64,000 nucleotides of DNA from an uncultured Parolsenella sp. (GTDB lineage: Bacteria > Actinomycetota > Coriobacteriia > Coriobacteriales > Atopobiaceae). The notes under the pieces are model-generated. The model saw only the letters and a list, made by a program, of their open reading frames with translations. It was not told the DNA's origin and ran no database searches. The position numbers were made by a program, and so were the translations under genes. The first letter of the stretch is position 1; every line of letters starts with the position of its first letter. The stretch is from positions 1 to 64,000 of the forward strand of contig NZ_CAKUIH010000007.1 of assembly GCF_934660935.1 (NCBI RefSeq), in the 5' to 3' direction. Positions 8,501 to 16,326 of the stretch are shown one piece after another.

Positions 8501-8826
8501 TCAGTGTGCTCGAGCGCAAGAAGGAGATTGGTATTCTGCGCGCGATGGGCGCTTCCAAGGGCAATGTCGCGAACGTCTTCAACGCGGAGACCTTCATCGA
8601 GGGCCTCATCGCGGGCGTGTTTGCGATTGCGGTGGTGCTTATCGTGTCGGTTCCGGTGAACGCCTGGGTGCTGCGCGAGCACAACGTCGCGAACATCATG
8701 AGCCTGCCCGCGGGTGCTGCCGTTGCGCTGATTTGCATATCGGTGCTGCTTACGGTAGTTGCCGGACTTATCCCGTCCTTCTCCGCCGCGAAGCGCGACC
8801 CGGTCGAGGCCCTGCGCAGCGAGTAG
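5581..8826 (+). CDS. Fused ABC transporter ATPase-permease (MacB/FtsX-like) with very large extracellular domain
   Basis: A 1081-residue single-chain exporter half. Residues 1-230 are an ABC ATPase: Walker A G-P-S-G-S-G-K-T-T, signature L-S-G-G-Q-M-Q-R-V, Walker B with L-A-D-E-P-T-G-A-L-D, and the switch His in V-T-H-N. A first membrane helix lies near 275-300. About 620 residues follow outside the membrane, with acidic and Gln/Met-rich helical segments. Three C-terminal helices contain the FtsX-type E-R-K-K-E-I-G-I-L-R-A-M-G-A-S element. The ATG at 5581 is preferred to an upstream in-frame start, which would add a low-complexity Pro/Ala leader. Such type VII systems act on envelope substrates or antibiotics; the substrate is unknown. 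Confidence 0.85.
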   Translation: MIEIQGITKSYKTGDFVQRALDGVSITFRESEFVAVLGPSGSGKTTFLNILGGFDHADSGGIIVNGVSTKDYSDADWDTYRNHRIGFVFQSYNLIPHQTILQNVELALTLAGVGREERRERARAALERVGLGDHVNKRPAQLSGGQMQRVAIARALVNDPEIVLADEPTGALDTETGIQVMNILAEVARDRLVIMVTHNPQLAEDYATRIVRIKDGRIVDDSRPIADAELAERRAAEKGAEQPKRRSSMSFLTALALSANNLMTKKGRTAMTAFAGSIGIIGIAAILALSNGVNEYIARVEQDTLSSYPLSISRQDYDLTGMMEEAGTASDDAAQSEAPENPSGSDKIPVVTALKEMFASVKSNDLASFKQWLDAGGDGITDDVNAIQYDYGITPIIYREQDGADPVKLVPNNMTAAASGGASNAAMAGMSSMNGSSVFNEMIDDQELLDSQYDVVAGRWASAPDEAVLVLSSHGTVGDYTLYSIGKLDIDELNSLVSSAMSADGNITTPDTDVDFTYDEALQTKFKVLPPSDAYRRNDETGGWTDMSNDAAFMADKVASGLDLKIVGVVRPNGSSNSRALSPGVAYTHGLTEELMARAANSDIVKQQLANPEVDVFTGKTFDTLQEESKRGVDLSSMFSVDEAALKRAFSFDESALSLQGFDFSGMDLGNVKLDLSDIDFDIDMNKIMAGAPAPDFSGVFQDPLTPEQIKQLGDLANQLLANFLTSDQFRDLGTDVNDPSKVVAAFQKYLAEDAGAQETLAQIKAIAGESVAERLQKALADYMQNSFAPYLKQAMQQVMDQMGQQIGNAIASQLQSSLAGVMGQAAQSMGSQLASGMQSAFHVDASAFANAIHFNMTADDLTSLMTSYANAGRLTYDNNLSTLGYADESDPQMVKIYPIDFEAKNRVVASIDAYNESAKAAGDEDRVISYTDYMGVIMGSVTDIVNMISLVLIAFVSISLVVSSIMIGIITYISVLERKKEIGILRAMGASKGNVANVFNAETFIEGLIAGVFAIAVVLIVSVPVNAWVLREHNVANIMSLPAGAAVALICISVLLTVVAGLIPSFSAAKRDPVEALRSE

Positions 8827-8842
8827 ATGGCAGGCCCGCGCG

Positions 8843-8903
8843 CGGCGGCGCGGCTCGCGCATGGCCTCTGGCCGGGGCGGCGGCGCGGCTCGCGCATGGC
8901 CTC
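8843..8903. repeat. 26-bp GC-rich direct repeat, two copies
   Basis: The 26 bases at 8843-8868 recur exactly at 8878-8903 (period 35). They begin CGGCGGCGCGGCTCGCGC. They lie just after the stop of the ABC exporter, in the convergent gap before the next minus-strand gene. Confidence 0.85.
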
Positions 8904-8969
8904 CGACCGGCGCGGCGAGCGGGCGTGCCCTGAGTGCGATGGGTAGGGTGGTGCGAGCCGCCTTTGCGC

Positions 8970-9995
8970 CTACAGCTCGAGCGTGGCAATGAGGGCGAGG
9001 TGGTCCGAACCCGGTACCTCTGCTGTGGAGACCTCCGTGGCGATCACCCGATCGCTCGTGACGACGTGGTCGATGCTGCAGAATGCCGGAATCTCCAGGT
9101 TGGCGGGCCAGGTGCTCGTGATGCCGGCTCCGCACTCGCGAGCGGCGTCGTGAAGCCTGGGCGCGCCAGCCGCCGTGCCCTCGCCAAGCATCTCGCGGAA
9201 GGGTGCGTGGTCATACGTGGCGTTGAAATCGCCGAGAAGGACGTAGTTAAGGCCATCGTCCTCCGCTAGGCGTTCGCGCACCACGCCAATCTCGGTAATG
9301 CTTCTTTCCCACAGGGCCCAGTAGCCCAGGGCGGGCGAACACGTGTGGACGGAGACGAGGCGCAGGTGGGCGGTCGTGCCATCTGGGCGCGTGACCTCGA
9401 TGGTGCCCGCGGGCATGGCGGATGCGGACGAGCCGATGTCGTCGCTCGCGGCGTCCGAGAGGGGAAGCGCGCTCCACACGCCGTTGCCGTAGACGCCGTC
9501 TGAGCTCGAGCGCTCGGAATAGGGGAGGAGTTCGTCGATTCCCGCCGCCTTAAGCTCGTTCACGAAGTCGATCGTGGTCTCCTGCAGAGCGAGGACCTGG
9601 ATGTTGTTCTCGCGCACCAGCTCGACGACGCGCTCGGCGTTAGCGTTTCCCTTGTAGACGTTGCAGGTCATGACGCGGAGGGCCGTTGTCTGGCTGTCCT
9701 CCGCGGCGAGCGCCGAGGTGACACGCTGGCTGGGAATGAAGAAGGGCGTCTGCCAGGCAACCTCGAGGGCGATCGCGCATGCGGCTATGATGCGCACGAA
9801 GAGCCATGCCTCATGGTGGTGGCGCCATGCTGGGACGAAGGAGAATGCGAGCGCGATGGCGGCTGATCCCGCGAACCATGGCGTGAGCGAGACGACGTTC
9901 GCGACGAAGGGGAGTGCCGCGAGCGAAGCGGGTAGCATGCGGCATGCGATGCCGCCAAGCGTTACGAGTGCCAGTAGCAGGGTGATTGCTCGCAT
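8970..9995 (-). CDS. Membrane-anchored endonuclease/exonuclease/phosphatase-family protein
   Basis: 341 residues. Three hydrophobic segments span residues 1-95, followed by an outward-facing EEP-fold domain. That domain shows R-V-M-T-C-N-V-Y-K-G, L-A-L-Q-E-T with the metal-binding Glu, a V-S-V-H-T element, L-L-G-D-F-N-A-T and a final S-D-H-L-A-L-I-A. All catalytic positions of the superfamily (Asn, Glu, Asp-Asn pair, His) are present, so a phosphodiesterase or phosphatase activity outside the membrane is likely. The substrate is unknown. The start at 9995 is set by GAGAGGAGAGGC upstream. Confidence 0.83.
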   Translation of the reverse strand: MRAITLLLALVTLGGIACRMLPASLAALPFVANVVSLTPWFAGSAAIALAFSFVPAWRHHHEAWLFVRIIAACAIALEVAWQTPFFIPSQRVTSALAAEDSQTTALRVMTCNVYKGNANAERVVELVRENNIQVLALQETTIDFVNELKAAGIDELLPYSERSSSDGVYGNGVWSALPLSDAASDDIGSSASAMPAGTIEVTRPDGTTAHLRLVSVHTCSPALGYWALWERSITEIGVVRERLAEDDGLNYVLLGDFNATYDHAPFREMLGEGTAAGAPRLHDAARECGAGITSTWPANLEIPAFCSIDHVVTSDRVIATEVSTAEVPGSDHLALIATLEL

Positions 9996-10145
9996 GCCTC
10001 TCCTCTCGTGAGCAAATGCGGGTGCGGCGTATTGCACGTTTCGACGCCGCACGGGCCTCGGGGACCGCAAGGGTCGCACCGTCTTTTGACGGTCTTGAAT
10101 GGTAGGCTATTCGCAAATCGGCGGCATCTAGCGTGTGGAGGTCCG

Positions 10146-10565
10146 ATGACGAAGGACAGGGCTACAGAGATTCGAGAGGCGATCGACGCCGCGGATGCCG
10201 CGCTCAAGCATCTTGGGAATGCCGCAGACATGCTCGATGATGCCGGACGTTGGGGCATCGTGGACATGCTTGGCGGAGGGCTCATCACGACGCTGCTCAA
10301 GCATCGCAAGATCTCCGATGCTCAAGACGAGATTGACGAGGCAAAGCGCGCGCTTCGCATCTTCGTGAAGGAGCTTGACGATGTGGATGAGGCCACCGGC
10401 CTCAACGTCGAGCTGGGTAGCGGCCTTCAGTTCGCGGACATCTTTTTCGACGGCGTGCTTGCCGACTGGATCGCACAGAACAAGATTGACCGCGCGAAAC
10501 AGCAGGTTGCGGACGCGATGCGTCAGGTTTATGCCGTCCGCTCTCAACTCGAGCGCATGCACTAG
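10146..10565 (+). CDS. Small conserved helical protein of unknown function
   Basis: 139 residues, mostly alpha-helical and rich in Ala, Asp and Lys. A central G-R-W-G-I-V-D-M-L-G-G-G-L-I-T-T element is followed by a heptad-like helix. I recall similar small proteins of unknown function in Firmicutes with a W-D-M-L-G-G-G core, but cannot name a family. There is no signal peptide. The ATG at 10146 follows GTGGAGG. It precedes ydcF by 15 bp and may share its transcript. Confidence 0.75.
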   Translation: MTKDRATEIREAIDAADAALKHLGNAADMLDDAGRWGIVDMLGGGLITTLLKHRKISDAQDEIDEAKRALRIFVKELDDVDEATGLNVELGSGLQFADIFFDGVLADWIAQNKIDRAKQQVADAMRQVYAVRSQLERMH

Positions 10566-10580
10566 GGTGCGGGGCTCGCG

Positions 10581-11558
10581 ATGGGTAAGGAAGGGCGATC
10601 GGAACACGTGTGCCCGGGCATGGCGCGCGAAGAGGCTTGCGGCGAGTGCGCGACCTCACTCCTGTTGCGCAAGGAGGCTCGCGACCTCAATGTACTCGCG
10701 AGGTTTCTCGGGCAACGTGACCTTCCGCGGCTGAGCCGGGACGGCGTCGCCGCGGCGAGCGCCCGCGCTGCTGTCGGGACGGATGGTGTCGCCGTGGCAG
10801 GCGCCGGCGCTGCTGACGATGCGTCCAGAACGGACGCGACGGGCGGCCCAGGCGTTGCCCGTGTGGCGAGCACCCAGGTTGACGTGGCAGTCCTCTTTGG
10901 GGGATCGATCCTAGCGGGTGGCGAGGTTCTTGCTGATGCCATGAGGGCGGACGTCGCCCGTGCCTATGTCATCGTTGGCGGTGCGGGCCACACGACGGAG
11001 ACGCTACGCGAACGGGTGCGGGCGGTATGGCCACGCATCGATGTCGCTCCCGGCGCCGCGGAGGCGGAGATTTTCGACGCCTATCTCCGCGAATATCACG
11101 GCATGTCCGCCGACCTTCTCGAGACGAGGTCGACCAACTGCGGAAATAACATCACGTATCTCCTCGAGCTACTCGAGTCGAGGGGCATTACCGCGGAGAG
11201 CTTCCTTCTCATGCAGGACGCGACGATGATGAGGCGCATGGTTGCGGGGCTGCGCTTCCATAGGCCTGACGCTGCCGTTTTGGCATACGCGACCTATGCG
11301 GCGAGAGTCGTTGCTGATTCAGGCGGCCTCTCTTACGAGGATGAGCCACTGGGCATGTGGGGCATAGAGCGATATCGAACGCTGCTTATGGGAGAGGTGT
11401 CACGTCTGCGAGACGATGCCTCGGGCTATGGACCCAAAGGGGCTGGTTGGATCGCGCACGTTGATATTCCGCGCGACGTGGAGGATGCGTTCACGCGTCT
11501 TAGGGCCGCGCATCCGGAGGCAGTGCGCGTGGCCAATCCGGCGTACGCCTCTCGCTGA
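10581..11558 (+). CDS. ydcF: YdcF family protein (DUF218)
   Basis: 325 residues. The protein follows E. coli YdcF closely: G-G-A-G-H-T-T-E-T-L, E-A-E-I-F, S-T-N-C-G-N-N, M-Q-D-A-T-M-M-R-R and R-L-R-D-D-A-S-G-Y-G-P-K-G all appear in the right order. YdcF has a Rossmann-like fold and binds S-adenosylmethionine in vitro; its role is unsettled. An Ala/Asp/Gly-rich stretch of about 40 residues between the N-terminal helix and the first strand is extra relative to E. coli. The start at 10581 lacks a strong ribosome site, and the ATG at 10620 is an alternative. Confidence 0.85.
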   Translation: MGKEGRSEHVCPGMAREEACGECATSLLLRKEARDLNVLARFLGQRDLPRLSRDGVAAASARAAVGTDGVAVAGAGAADDASRTDATGGPGVARVASTQVDVAVLFGGSILAGGEVLADAMRADVARAYVIVGGAGHTTETLRERVRAVWPRIDVAPGAAEAEIFDAYLREYHGMSADLLETRSTNCGNNITYLLELLESRGITAESFLLMQDATMMRRMVAGLRFHRPDAAVLAYATYAARVVADSGGLSYEDEPLGMWGIERYRTLLMGEVSRLRDDASGYGPKGAGWIAHVDIPRDVEDAFTRLRAAHPEAVRVANPAYASR

Positions 11559-11578
11559 GATGTGATTTGCTGGCGTGC

Positions 11579-12082
11579 CTACAACACCAGCTGGTAGGCC
11601 AGGCGCGGGTCGCCATCCTCGAGGTGGATGATGCCGCAGTACGAGAATCCCGCCTTGGCAACGATGTGCTGCATGGTCAGGTTGTCATTGTGCGTGTCGA
11701 TGCGCAGATTGCGGATGCCCAGGCTGCTGGCCTCGTCCTTTGCACGAGCCAAGACGGAGGAGAACACGCCTCTCATGGTGCCGTCGCTCGCGACGCGATG
11801 AATGGTCACGTAGGGTTCGTCGTTGAGCCAGGCGCCATCATAGATCTGCTGGTAGGTTGGGTCTTCCTCGTTGTAGATGGTGAACGCGAAGTGCGCGCGG
11901 TCATCCTCGTCGACGCCAACGCGGTATGCGCCTTCTTCGACGCTGCTCGCAATTTCCTCAGGAGAGGGGCGGCCATCGCCCCACTGATGGGGATTGCCGT
12001 GCTCTGCCATGTAGCGACGAGCGGCGGCGTAGATGCGAACGAGGTCGTCAAGATCCTCGCTGGTAGCGATGCGAATCTGCAT
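11579..12082 (-). CDS. GNAT family N-acetyltransferase
   Basis: 167 residues beginning M-Q-I-R-I-A-T-S-E-D-L-D-D-L, a typical GNAT first strand and helix. The acetyl-CoA region reads R-V-A-S-D-G-T-M-R-G-V-F-S-S-V-L, and N-L-R-I-D-T-H-N-D-N follows. The active site cannot be assigned to a substrate. The gene is convergent with ydcF; the two stops are about 20 bp apart. Confidence 0.85.
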   Translation of the reverse strand: MQIRIATSEDLDDLVRIYAAARRYMAEHGNPHQWGDGRPSPEEIASSVEEGAYRVGVDEDDRAHFAFTIYNEEDPTYQQIYDGAWLNDEPYVTIHRVASDGTMRGVFSSVLARAKDEASSLGIRNLRIDTHNDNLTMQHIVAKAGFSYCGIIHLEDGDPRLAYQLVL

Positions 12083-12217
12083 GTGAAGTCCTGTCTTGTG
12101 CTGAAGGCGGGCGTGCTGGCGTTGTTCGCGCCCGCGCCGCCGGGCTCTTGGGTCCGCGGACTGCGCTGGCGTTTGCCGCGCTTGTGCTGACGAGGTATGG
12201 GCTCGGGCGTGCTGGTG

Positions 12218-13174
12218 CTAGCCGCGCTGGTCTTCCGGGCACTCCTCGGTGGTACCGAGGGGGCGACCCGAGTAGTTGAGTCCGTTGATTGCGCGGCGAA
12301 GCTCCTCCCCGCCGTGCGTGAAGGCCTGGGCGAGGGCCGGCCATCCGTCGAGGGCGGCGTCGAACCTCGTCTGGAAGGAATCCTGAGAGGTACCGCCTGC
12401 GAAGGGGTTCTCCCACGGCAGGTGAGAGAGATTCGCCACCCAGCAGTCGTCGTTCGTGGTGACGCGGTGCGATAGCGAGGTGAGCTGCGAGTGCGGACGC
12501 GCGATGCGCTCGAGGGTACCGAGCGCGCGGCTCTTCAGCGAGCCGTTGGGCTCGATAGCGCGATAGCACAGCTCCATGTCATCGACGGCGGCGGCGTACT
12601 CGGTCGCGGAGAGGTCGATGCCAAAGGCGGCCCAGGCAACCTGGCTCGTGAGCGCGCCGGCGACGCGGCAGATGCGGTCCGTGCGCGCGAGCTCACCGGC
12701 GGGCGGGCAATCGTGAACCGTGGCGCGGCGGCGCGTCCAGAGCATCCAAGAGTCGAGGTCTGCCTCGATAACGGCATGGACCTCGCTGCCGGCATCATCT
12801 AGCTCGGGATTCGCGGCGATGATGGCGTATTGCTGCGCGTAGATGAAAGGGTGTGCGGAGCGATCGAGCGCATAGTGGGAGAGCATGCCAAGGGCGAAGG
12901 CGCGGCCGATGCCGGCGTCATGGACGGGAAGGTGGCTCACTCCGTCGCGAAGCGCCGTGAACGCTGCCGTCATGCGCTCGTCATGCATGCGATGGGCGAG
13001 CTGGTGAGAGGCGCTGGTCGCTGCGGGCGCGCCGAGCACGTGGAAGAAGAAGGGGTCCGGGCCTTGGTTGCCGAGCAGGAACGCGAGAAGTTCCTCCTCA
13101 CCAGTAATGACGTTTTCCGGGAGGAGCGCGACTGAGCTCTCGCCGAACAGATGATGAGTGATGAGAGCGGGCAT
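12218..13174 (-). CDS. Zinc-dependent phospholipase C family protein
   Basis: 318 residues starting M-P-A-L-I-T-H-H-L-F-G. The His-rich pattern fits the PF00882 zinc phospholipase C-like fold: H-H near 7-8, Q-G-P-D-P-F-F-F near 37, H-Q-L-A-H-R-M-H near 58, S-H-Y-A-L-D-R-S-A-H-P-F near 99 and H-A-V-I-E-A-D-L-D near 132. There is no signal peptide, so it is probably cytoplasmic and may not be a true lipase. A conserved acidic-His D-R-S-A-H-P-F core is typical of actinobacterial and clostridial members. Confidence 0.8.
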   Translation of the reverse strand: MPALITHHLFGESSVALLPENVITGEEELLAFLLGNQGPDPFFFHVLGAPAATSASHQLAHRMHDERMTAAFTALRDGVSHLPVHDAGIGRAFALGMLSHYALDRSAHPFIYAQQYAIIAANPELDDAGSEVHAVIEADLDSWMLWTRRRATVHDCPPAGELARTDRICRVAGALTSQVAWAAFGIDLSATEYAAAVDDMELCYRAIEPNGSLKSRALGTLERIARPHSQLTSLSHRVTTNDDCWVANLSHLPWENPFAGGTSQDSFQTRFDAALDGWPALAQAFTHGGEELRRAINGLNYSGRPLGTTEECPEDQRG

Positions 13175-13445
13175 GAGAGTCCTTCCTCGGTCGATTTGCT
13201 GCGTCCATTATGCCCCCGCCGGGGGAGTGCTATCCATGAGGTGGCGGGTATCCGTCATATTCGTGTTTGGCTATCCGTCTATTGGATTCTGATATGCATC
13301 GCGGACACTTATGGCATCGCCGCCCCTATAAAGGGCCGCTTACCGTTGCATTACATAAGGCGTCGCCAAGTCCGGGTATCATGCATGGGATGCAAACGGC
13401 GCGCGCCCGAGCCCGCGCCTCGATGATGCAGACAGGAGAGCCTAC

Positions 13446-14708
13446 ATGGCCAAGACGAAGTTCACGAAGCTCGAGCGCAATTGGGTCATGTATGACGTCG
13501 GAAACTCGGCGCTCGTACTGCTCAACACCTCTATCGTGCCGATCTACTTCAACGCCATCAACACGGGCGCCTCTTCGGCAGAGCTCGTGACCGCATGGGC
13601 TAACGCCCAGACGATTGCCTCCCTCGTGGTGGCGCTGCTCATGCCCATTCTGGGTTCGCTCGCGGATTATGCGGGCAACAAGATCAAGTTCTTCCTCGGG
13701 TTCTTCCTCACGGGTCTCGTCCTGTGCTTCGCCCAGGCGATTCCGATGGCCGCCCTGCCGTTCCTCGTGCTCTACGTGCTCTGCACGGTGGGCCTTAACT
13801 CGTCGATGACGTTCTATGACGCCATGCTCACCGACGTCACGACGGACGAGCGCATGGACACGGTCTCGAGTGCGGGCTATGCCTGGGGCTATGTTGGCTC
13901 GACCATCCCCTTCATCATCTGCCTCGCCCTGATCTTCGGTGGCCCGGCGCTGGGCCTCGAGATGATGCTCTGCACGCGCCTCTCCTTCGTGATTACAGGT
14001 ATTTGGTGGCTCGCGTTCACGCTGCCGCTCATCCGCACCTACAAGCAGAAGTACGGCAAGGAGCGTGGTGAGGGAGACACCCTTGGCAAGATCGTTGCCT
14101 CCACGTTCTCTGGCCTGGCCGACACCATGGGTCGTATCGCCAAGGACCGCGTGCTCTTGATCTATATGATTGCCTTCTTCTTCTATATCGATGGCGTCCA
14201 CACGGTCATCTCGATGGCGACGAGTTATGGCTCCGCCCTTGGCATTGATTCGACGCAGCTCGTGCTCGCGTTGCTCGTGACGCAGTTCGTGGCGTTCCCC
14301 TCTGCCATCATCTACGGCAAGCTTGCTGGTAAGTTCGGCACGCTCCGCATGATCATCGTTGCTGTGCTCGCGTACTGCGGCATCGTCCTGTTCGCGGCGT
14401 TCCTGCTGAAGACGGCGGTCGAGTTCTGGATCCTCGCCATTCTCGTGGGTCTCTTCCAGGGTGGTATTCAGGCGCTTTCCCGCAGCTACTTTGGCAGGCT
14501 CGTTCCCAAGGAGCGCGCCAACGAGTACTACGGTTTCTTCGACATCTTCGGCCGCTACGCGAGCGTCATGGGCACCTTCCTCGTGAGCGTCATCACCGCC
14601 GCGACCGGCAATGCCAGCCTGGGCGTGCTTTCCATTGGCGTTCTGCTCGTGGTGGGTCTCGTCATGCTGCTCACCCTGCCGGACGCCCGTGGCGAGAGGG
14701 CTGCTTAG
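13446..14708 (+). CDS. MFS transporter, UMF1 (Atg22-like) type
   Basis: 420 residues with about twelve membrane helices. The N-terminus W-V-M-Y-D-V-G-N-S-A matches the UMF1/Atg22 signature, as do L-G-S-L-A-D-Y-A-G-N-K after helix 2 and a late F-Q-G-G-I-Q-A-L-S-R-S-Y-F element. Yeast Atg22 exports amino acids from the vacuole; bacterial substrates are not known. The ATG at 13446 follows CAGGAGAGCCTAC. It is a single-gene unit ended by the hairpin at 14839. Confidence 0.85.
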   Translation: MAKTKFTKLERNWVMYDVGNSALVLLNTSIVPIYFNAINTGASSAELVTAWANAQTIASLVVALLMPILGSLADYAGNKIKFFLGFFLTGLVLCFAQAIPMAALPFLVLYVLCTVGLNSSMTFYDAMLTDVTTDERMDTVSSAGYAWGYVGSTIPFIICLALIFGGPALGLEMMLCTRLSFVITGIWWLAFTLPLIRTYKQKYGKERGEGDTLGKIVASTFSGLADTMGRIAKDRVLLIYMIAFFFYIDGVHTVISMATSYGSALGIDSTQLVLALLVTQFVAFPSAIIYGKLAGKFGTLRMIIVAVLAYCGIVLFAAFLLKTAVEFWILAILVGLFQGGIQALSRSYFGRLVPKERANEYYGFFDIFGRYASVMGTFLVSVITAATGNASLGVLSIGVLLVVGLVMLLTLPDARGERAA

Positions 14709-14838
14709 GGGCAACTCGCCCATGGCATTTCGCGAAGGTTTGCCTTGGTTCGCCGGGGCGCGCGATGTCATTCGTGATGCGCGTCGGTGCTGGCTCTTCG
14801 TCGTTGGCGTTTGGTCCTATCATTCATAGCGCTCGAGA

Positions 14839-14874
14839 GTTGGCCGGTCTGTGGGTGATCGGCCAACCTTTTTG
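14839..14874 (+). terminator. Rho-independent terminator of the MFS gene
   Basis: GTTGGCCG (14839-14846) pairs with CGGCCAAC (14860-14867) and is followed by CTTTTT. The form is canonical, and it lies between the MFS gene and mntP. Confidence 0.85.
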
Positions 14875-14906
14875 TCTCATGCCACCTCGGGGAGGGTGCG
14901 GGTTTC

Positions 14907-15485
14907 TTGGGTATCGTTGAGATCCTGCTGCTGGGCGTGGCGCTATCCGCCGACGCCTTTGCTGTGACCATTTCGAATGCGTTTGTCTACCCTGGCGAGA
15001 CGAAGGCCCGCCTAGCGCTCATGCCGGTATTCTTTGGCCTGTTCCAGGGGCTTATGCCGTTGCTGGGCTACTTCGTGGGAGGCCTTGCAGCTGAGGTCAT
15101 CGAGGAGTATTCCGGGATTATCACGCTGATTATCCTTGGCTTCATCGGGGGCAATATGGTTCGCGAGGGCGTGTGCGCCCTGTTGGGTCTTGGCGATGAT
15201 GCGGACGTGCCCGACAATGGCCCCGCGGTAAAGCGGCTCACCGTCGCGACTCTGCTGGTTCAGGCAATCGCGACCGCTATCGATGCGTTTGCCGTTGGCG
15301 TGAGCCTTCGTGCCCAGGCGGTTGCCATCGTGCCTGCGGCGACAGTCATCGCGCTGACCACGGCTGCCTGCTGCGTGGTCGCGCTTCTCATCGGTCGTAA
15401 GCTCGGTGAGGTCTTGGGCGATCGCGCCGAGGTCGCCGGTGGCTTCGTGCTGATCATCATTGGCCTCAAGGCATTCTTCGCATAG
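14907..15485 (+). CDS. mntP: Manganese efflux pump MntP
   Basis: 192 residues and six membrane helices in two repeats. The first helix has the A-L-S-A-D-A-F-A-V element and the fourth its counterpart T-A-I-D-A-F-A-V-G. The paired Asp residues are the metal-binding hallmark of MntP, which exports Mn2+. The start is TTG at 14907, set by GGAGGG about 10 nt upstream. I see no yybP-ykoY-type manganese riboswitch in the short leader, which begins directly after a terminator. Confidence 0.9.
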   Translation: MGIVEILLLGVALSADAFAVTISNAFVYPGETKARLALMPVFFGLFQGLMPLLGYFVGGLAAEVIEEYSGIITLIILGFIGGNMVREGVCALLGLGDDADVPDNGPAVKRLTVATLLVQAIATAIDAFAVGVSLRAQAVAIVPAATVIALTTAACCVVALLIGRKLGEVLGDRAEVAGGFVLIIIGLKAFFA

Positions 15486-15505
15486 TTTCTTTTGGGGATG
15501 CTGCC

Positions 15506-15622
15506 GCGCGGCGCGCGTGGCTTCCGCGCCGGAGGCGCCCGTGGTGCACGCTCGTGCTTCTCGTACTGGGGAGCACTTTTGCGCGGCGCGCGTGGCTTCC
15601 GCGCCGGAGGCGCCCGTGGTGC
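15506..15622. repeat. 42-bp perfect direct repeat, two copies
   Basis: 15506-15547 and 15581-15622 are identical over 42 bp (period 75), beginning GCGCGGCGCGCGTGG. They lie in the 290-bp gap between mntP and the next gene. Perfect identity in a non-coding repeat suggests a recent duplication or ongoing conversion. Confidence 0.9.
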
Positions 15623-15776
15623 GCGCGCATAACTCCCGCGCGCCTGGGTATGTCTAGTGCGTGAGCTCATTCGCTGGATGCGTTGCTGCGAGTTTTATTT
15701 CGCGGAGCGATGACGCGCCACGCCGCCTGGTATGGCGCAGCGCGCGCACGATCCGGCGTTGTCATGGGAGGCAAGC

Positions 15777-16316
15777 ATGAACGCGTTCGAGAAACTCTTC
15801 AAGCGCACGAAGGCGACGATCATCCTTATGGGGATCGCCTTGCTGGTGCTCGGCATCGCGATGTTCGTGAGCCCGATTGGGGCAACGCTTTTGATCGTGC
15901 AGGTCGCCGGGTGGACGCTTGCCATGGTGGGCGTCGTGACGCTGCTTGGCTGCTGGGCGCGCCGCGCGCTGCTCCTGAGCCAGGCTGACTTGGCGATCGG
16001 TCTCGTGGAGACCGTCCTTGGCATGTGCCTCATCCTCTGGCCGGATGCCTTCGTCGCCGGAATCTACGTGATCATCGGCGTGATCATCCTCATTACGGGC
16101 GTGAATGACATCATCGAGGCAAACGTCGTGTTCAGGCTTGGGCTTCCGGGCCGTGGCTGGCGCTATGTGGTGGGCCTTCTCACGCTTGCGGCAGGCGTCC
16201 TTGTTGTGAGCTCGCCCTTCACGATGGCGGAGTTTGTGATGCTCATCGCGGGCGTTGCGCTTATCTTCGACGGCATCACGGAAATCGCTGCCGGTGCCAC
16301 GATGAAGGTCGAGTAG
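15777..16316 (+). CDS. HdeD/DUF308 family membrane protein
   Basis: 179 residues with six hydrophobic helices after a short basic N-terminus. The repeated pattern G-I-A-L-L-V-L-G and G-V-I-I-L-I-T-G-V-N-D-I-I-E is typical of the HdeD/DUF308 family. HdeD is linked to acid resistance in enterobacteria; in other bacteria the role is unknown. The ATG at 15777 is preferred over one 45 bp upstream because GGGAGG lies 5 nt before it. Its stop is 10 bp from the serB stop (convergent). Confidence 0.8.
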   Translation: MNAFEKLFKRTKATIILMGIALLVLGIAMFVSPIGATLLIVQVAGWTLAMVGVVTLLGCWARRALLLSQADLAIGLVETVLGMCLILWPDAFVAGIYVIIGVIILITGVNDIIEANVVFRLGLPGRGWRYVVGLLTLAAGVLVVSSPFTMAEFVMLIAGVALIFDGITEIAAGATMKVE

Positions 16317-16326
16317 GCTGCTTGCC

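Noticed and set aside
8843..8903. Spacer repeats as CRISPR arrays
   Set aside because: Only two or three copies with short, non-unique gaps, each set different, and no cas genes nearby.
14875..14906. Possible manganese (yybP-ykoY) riboswitch before mntP
   Set aside because: Only 32 bp lie between the upstream terminator and the start codon, too short for this RNA.
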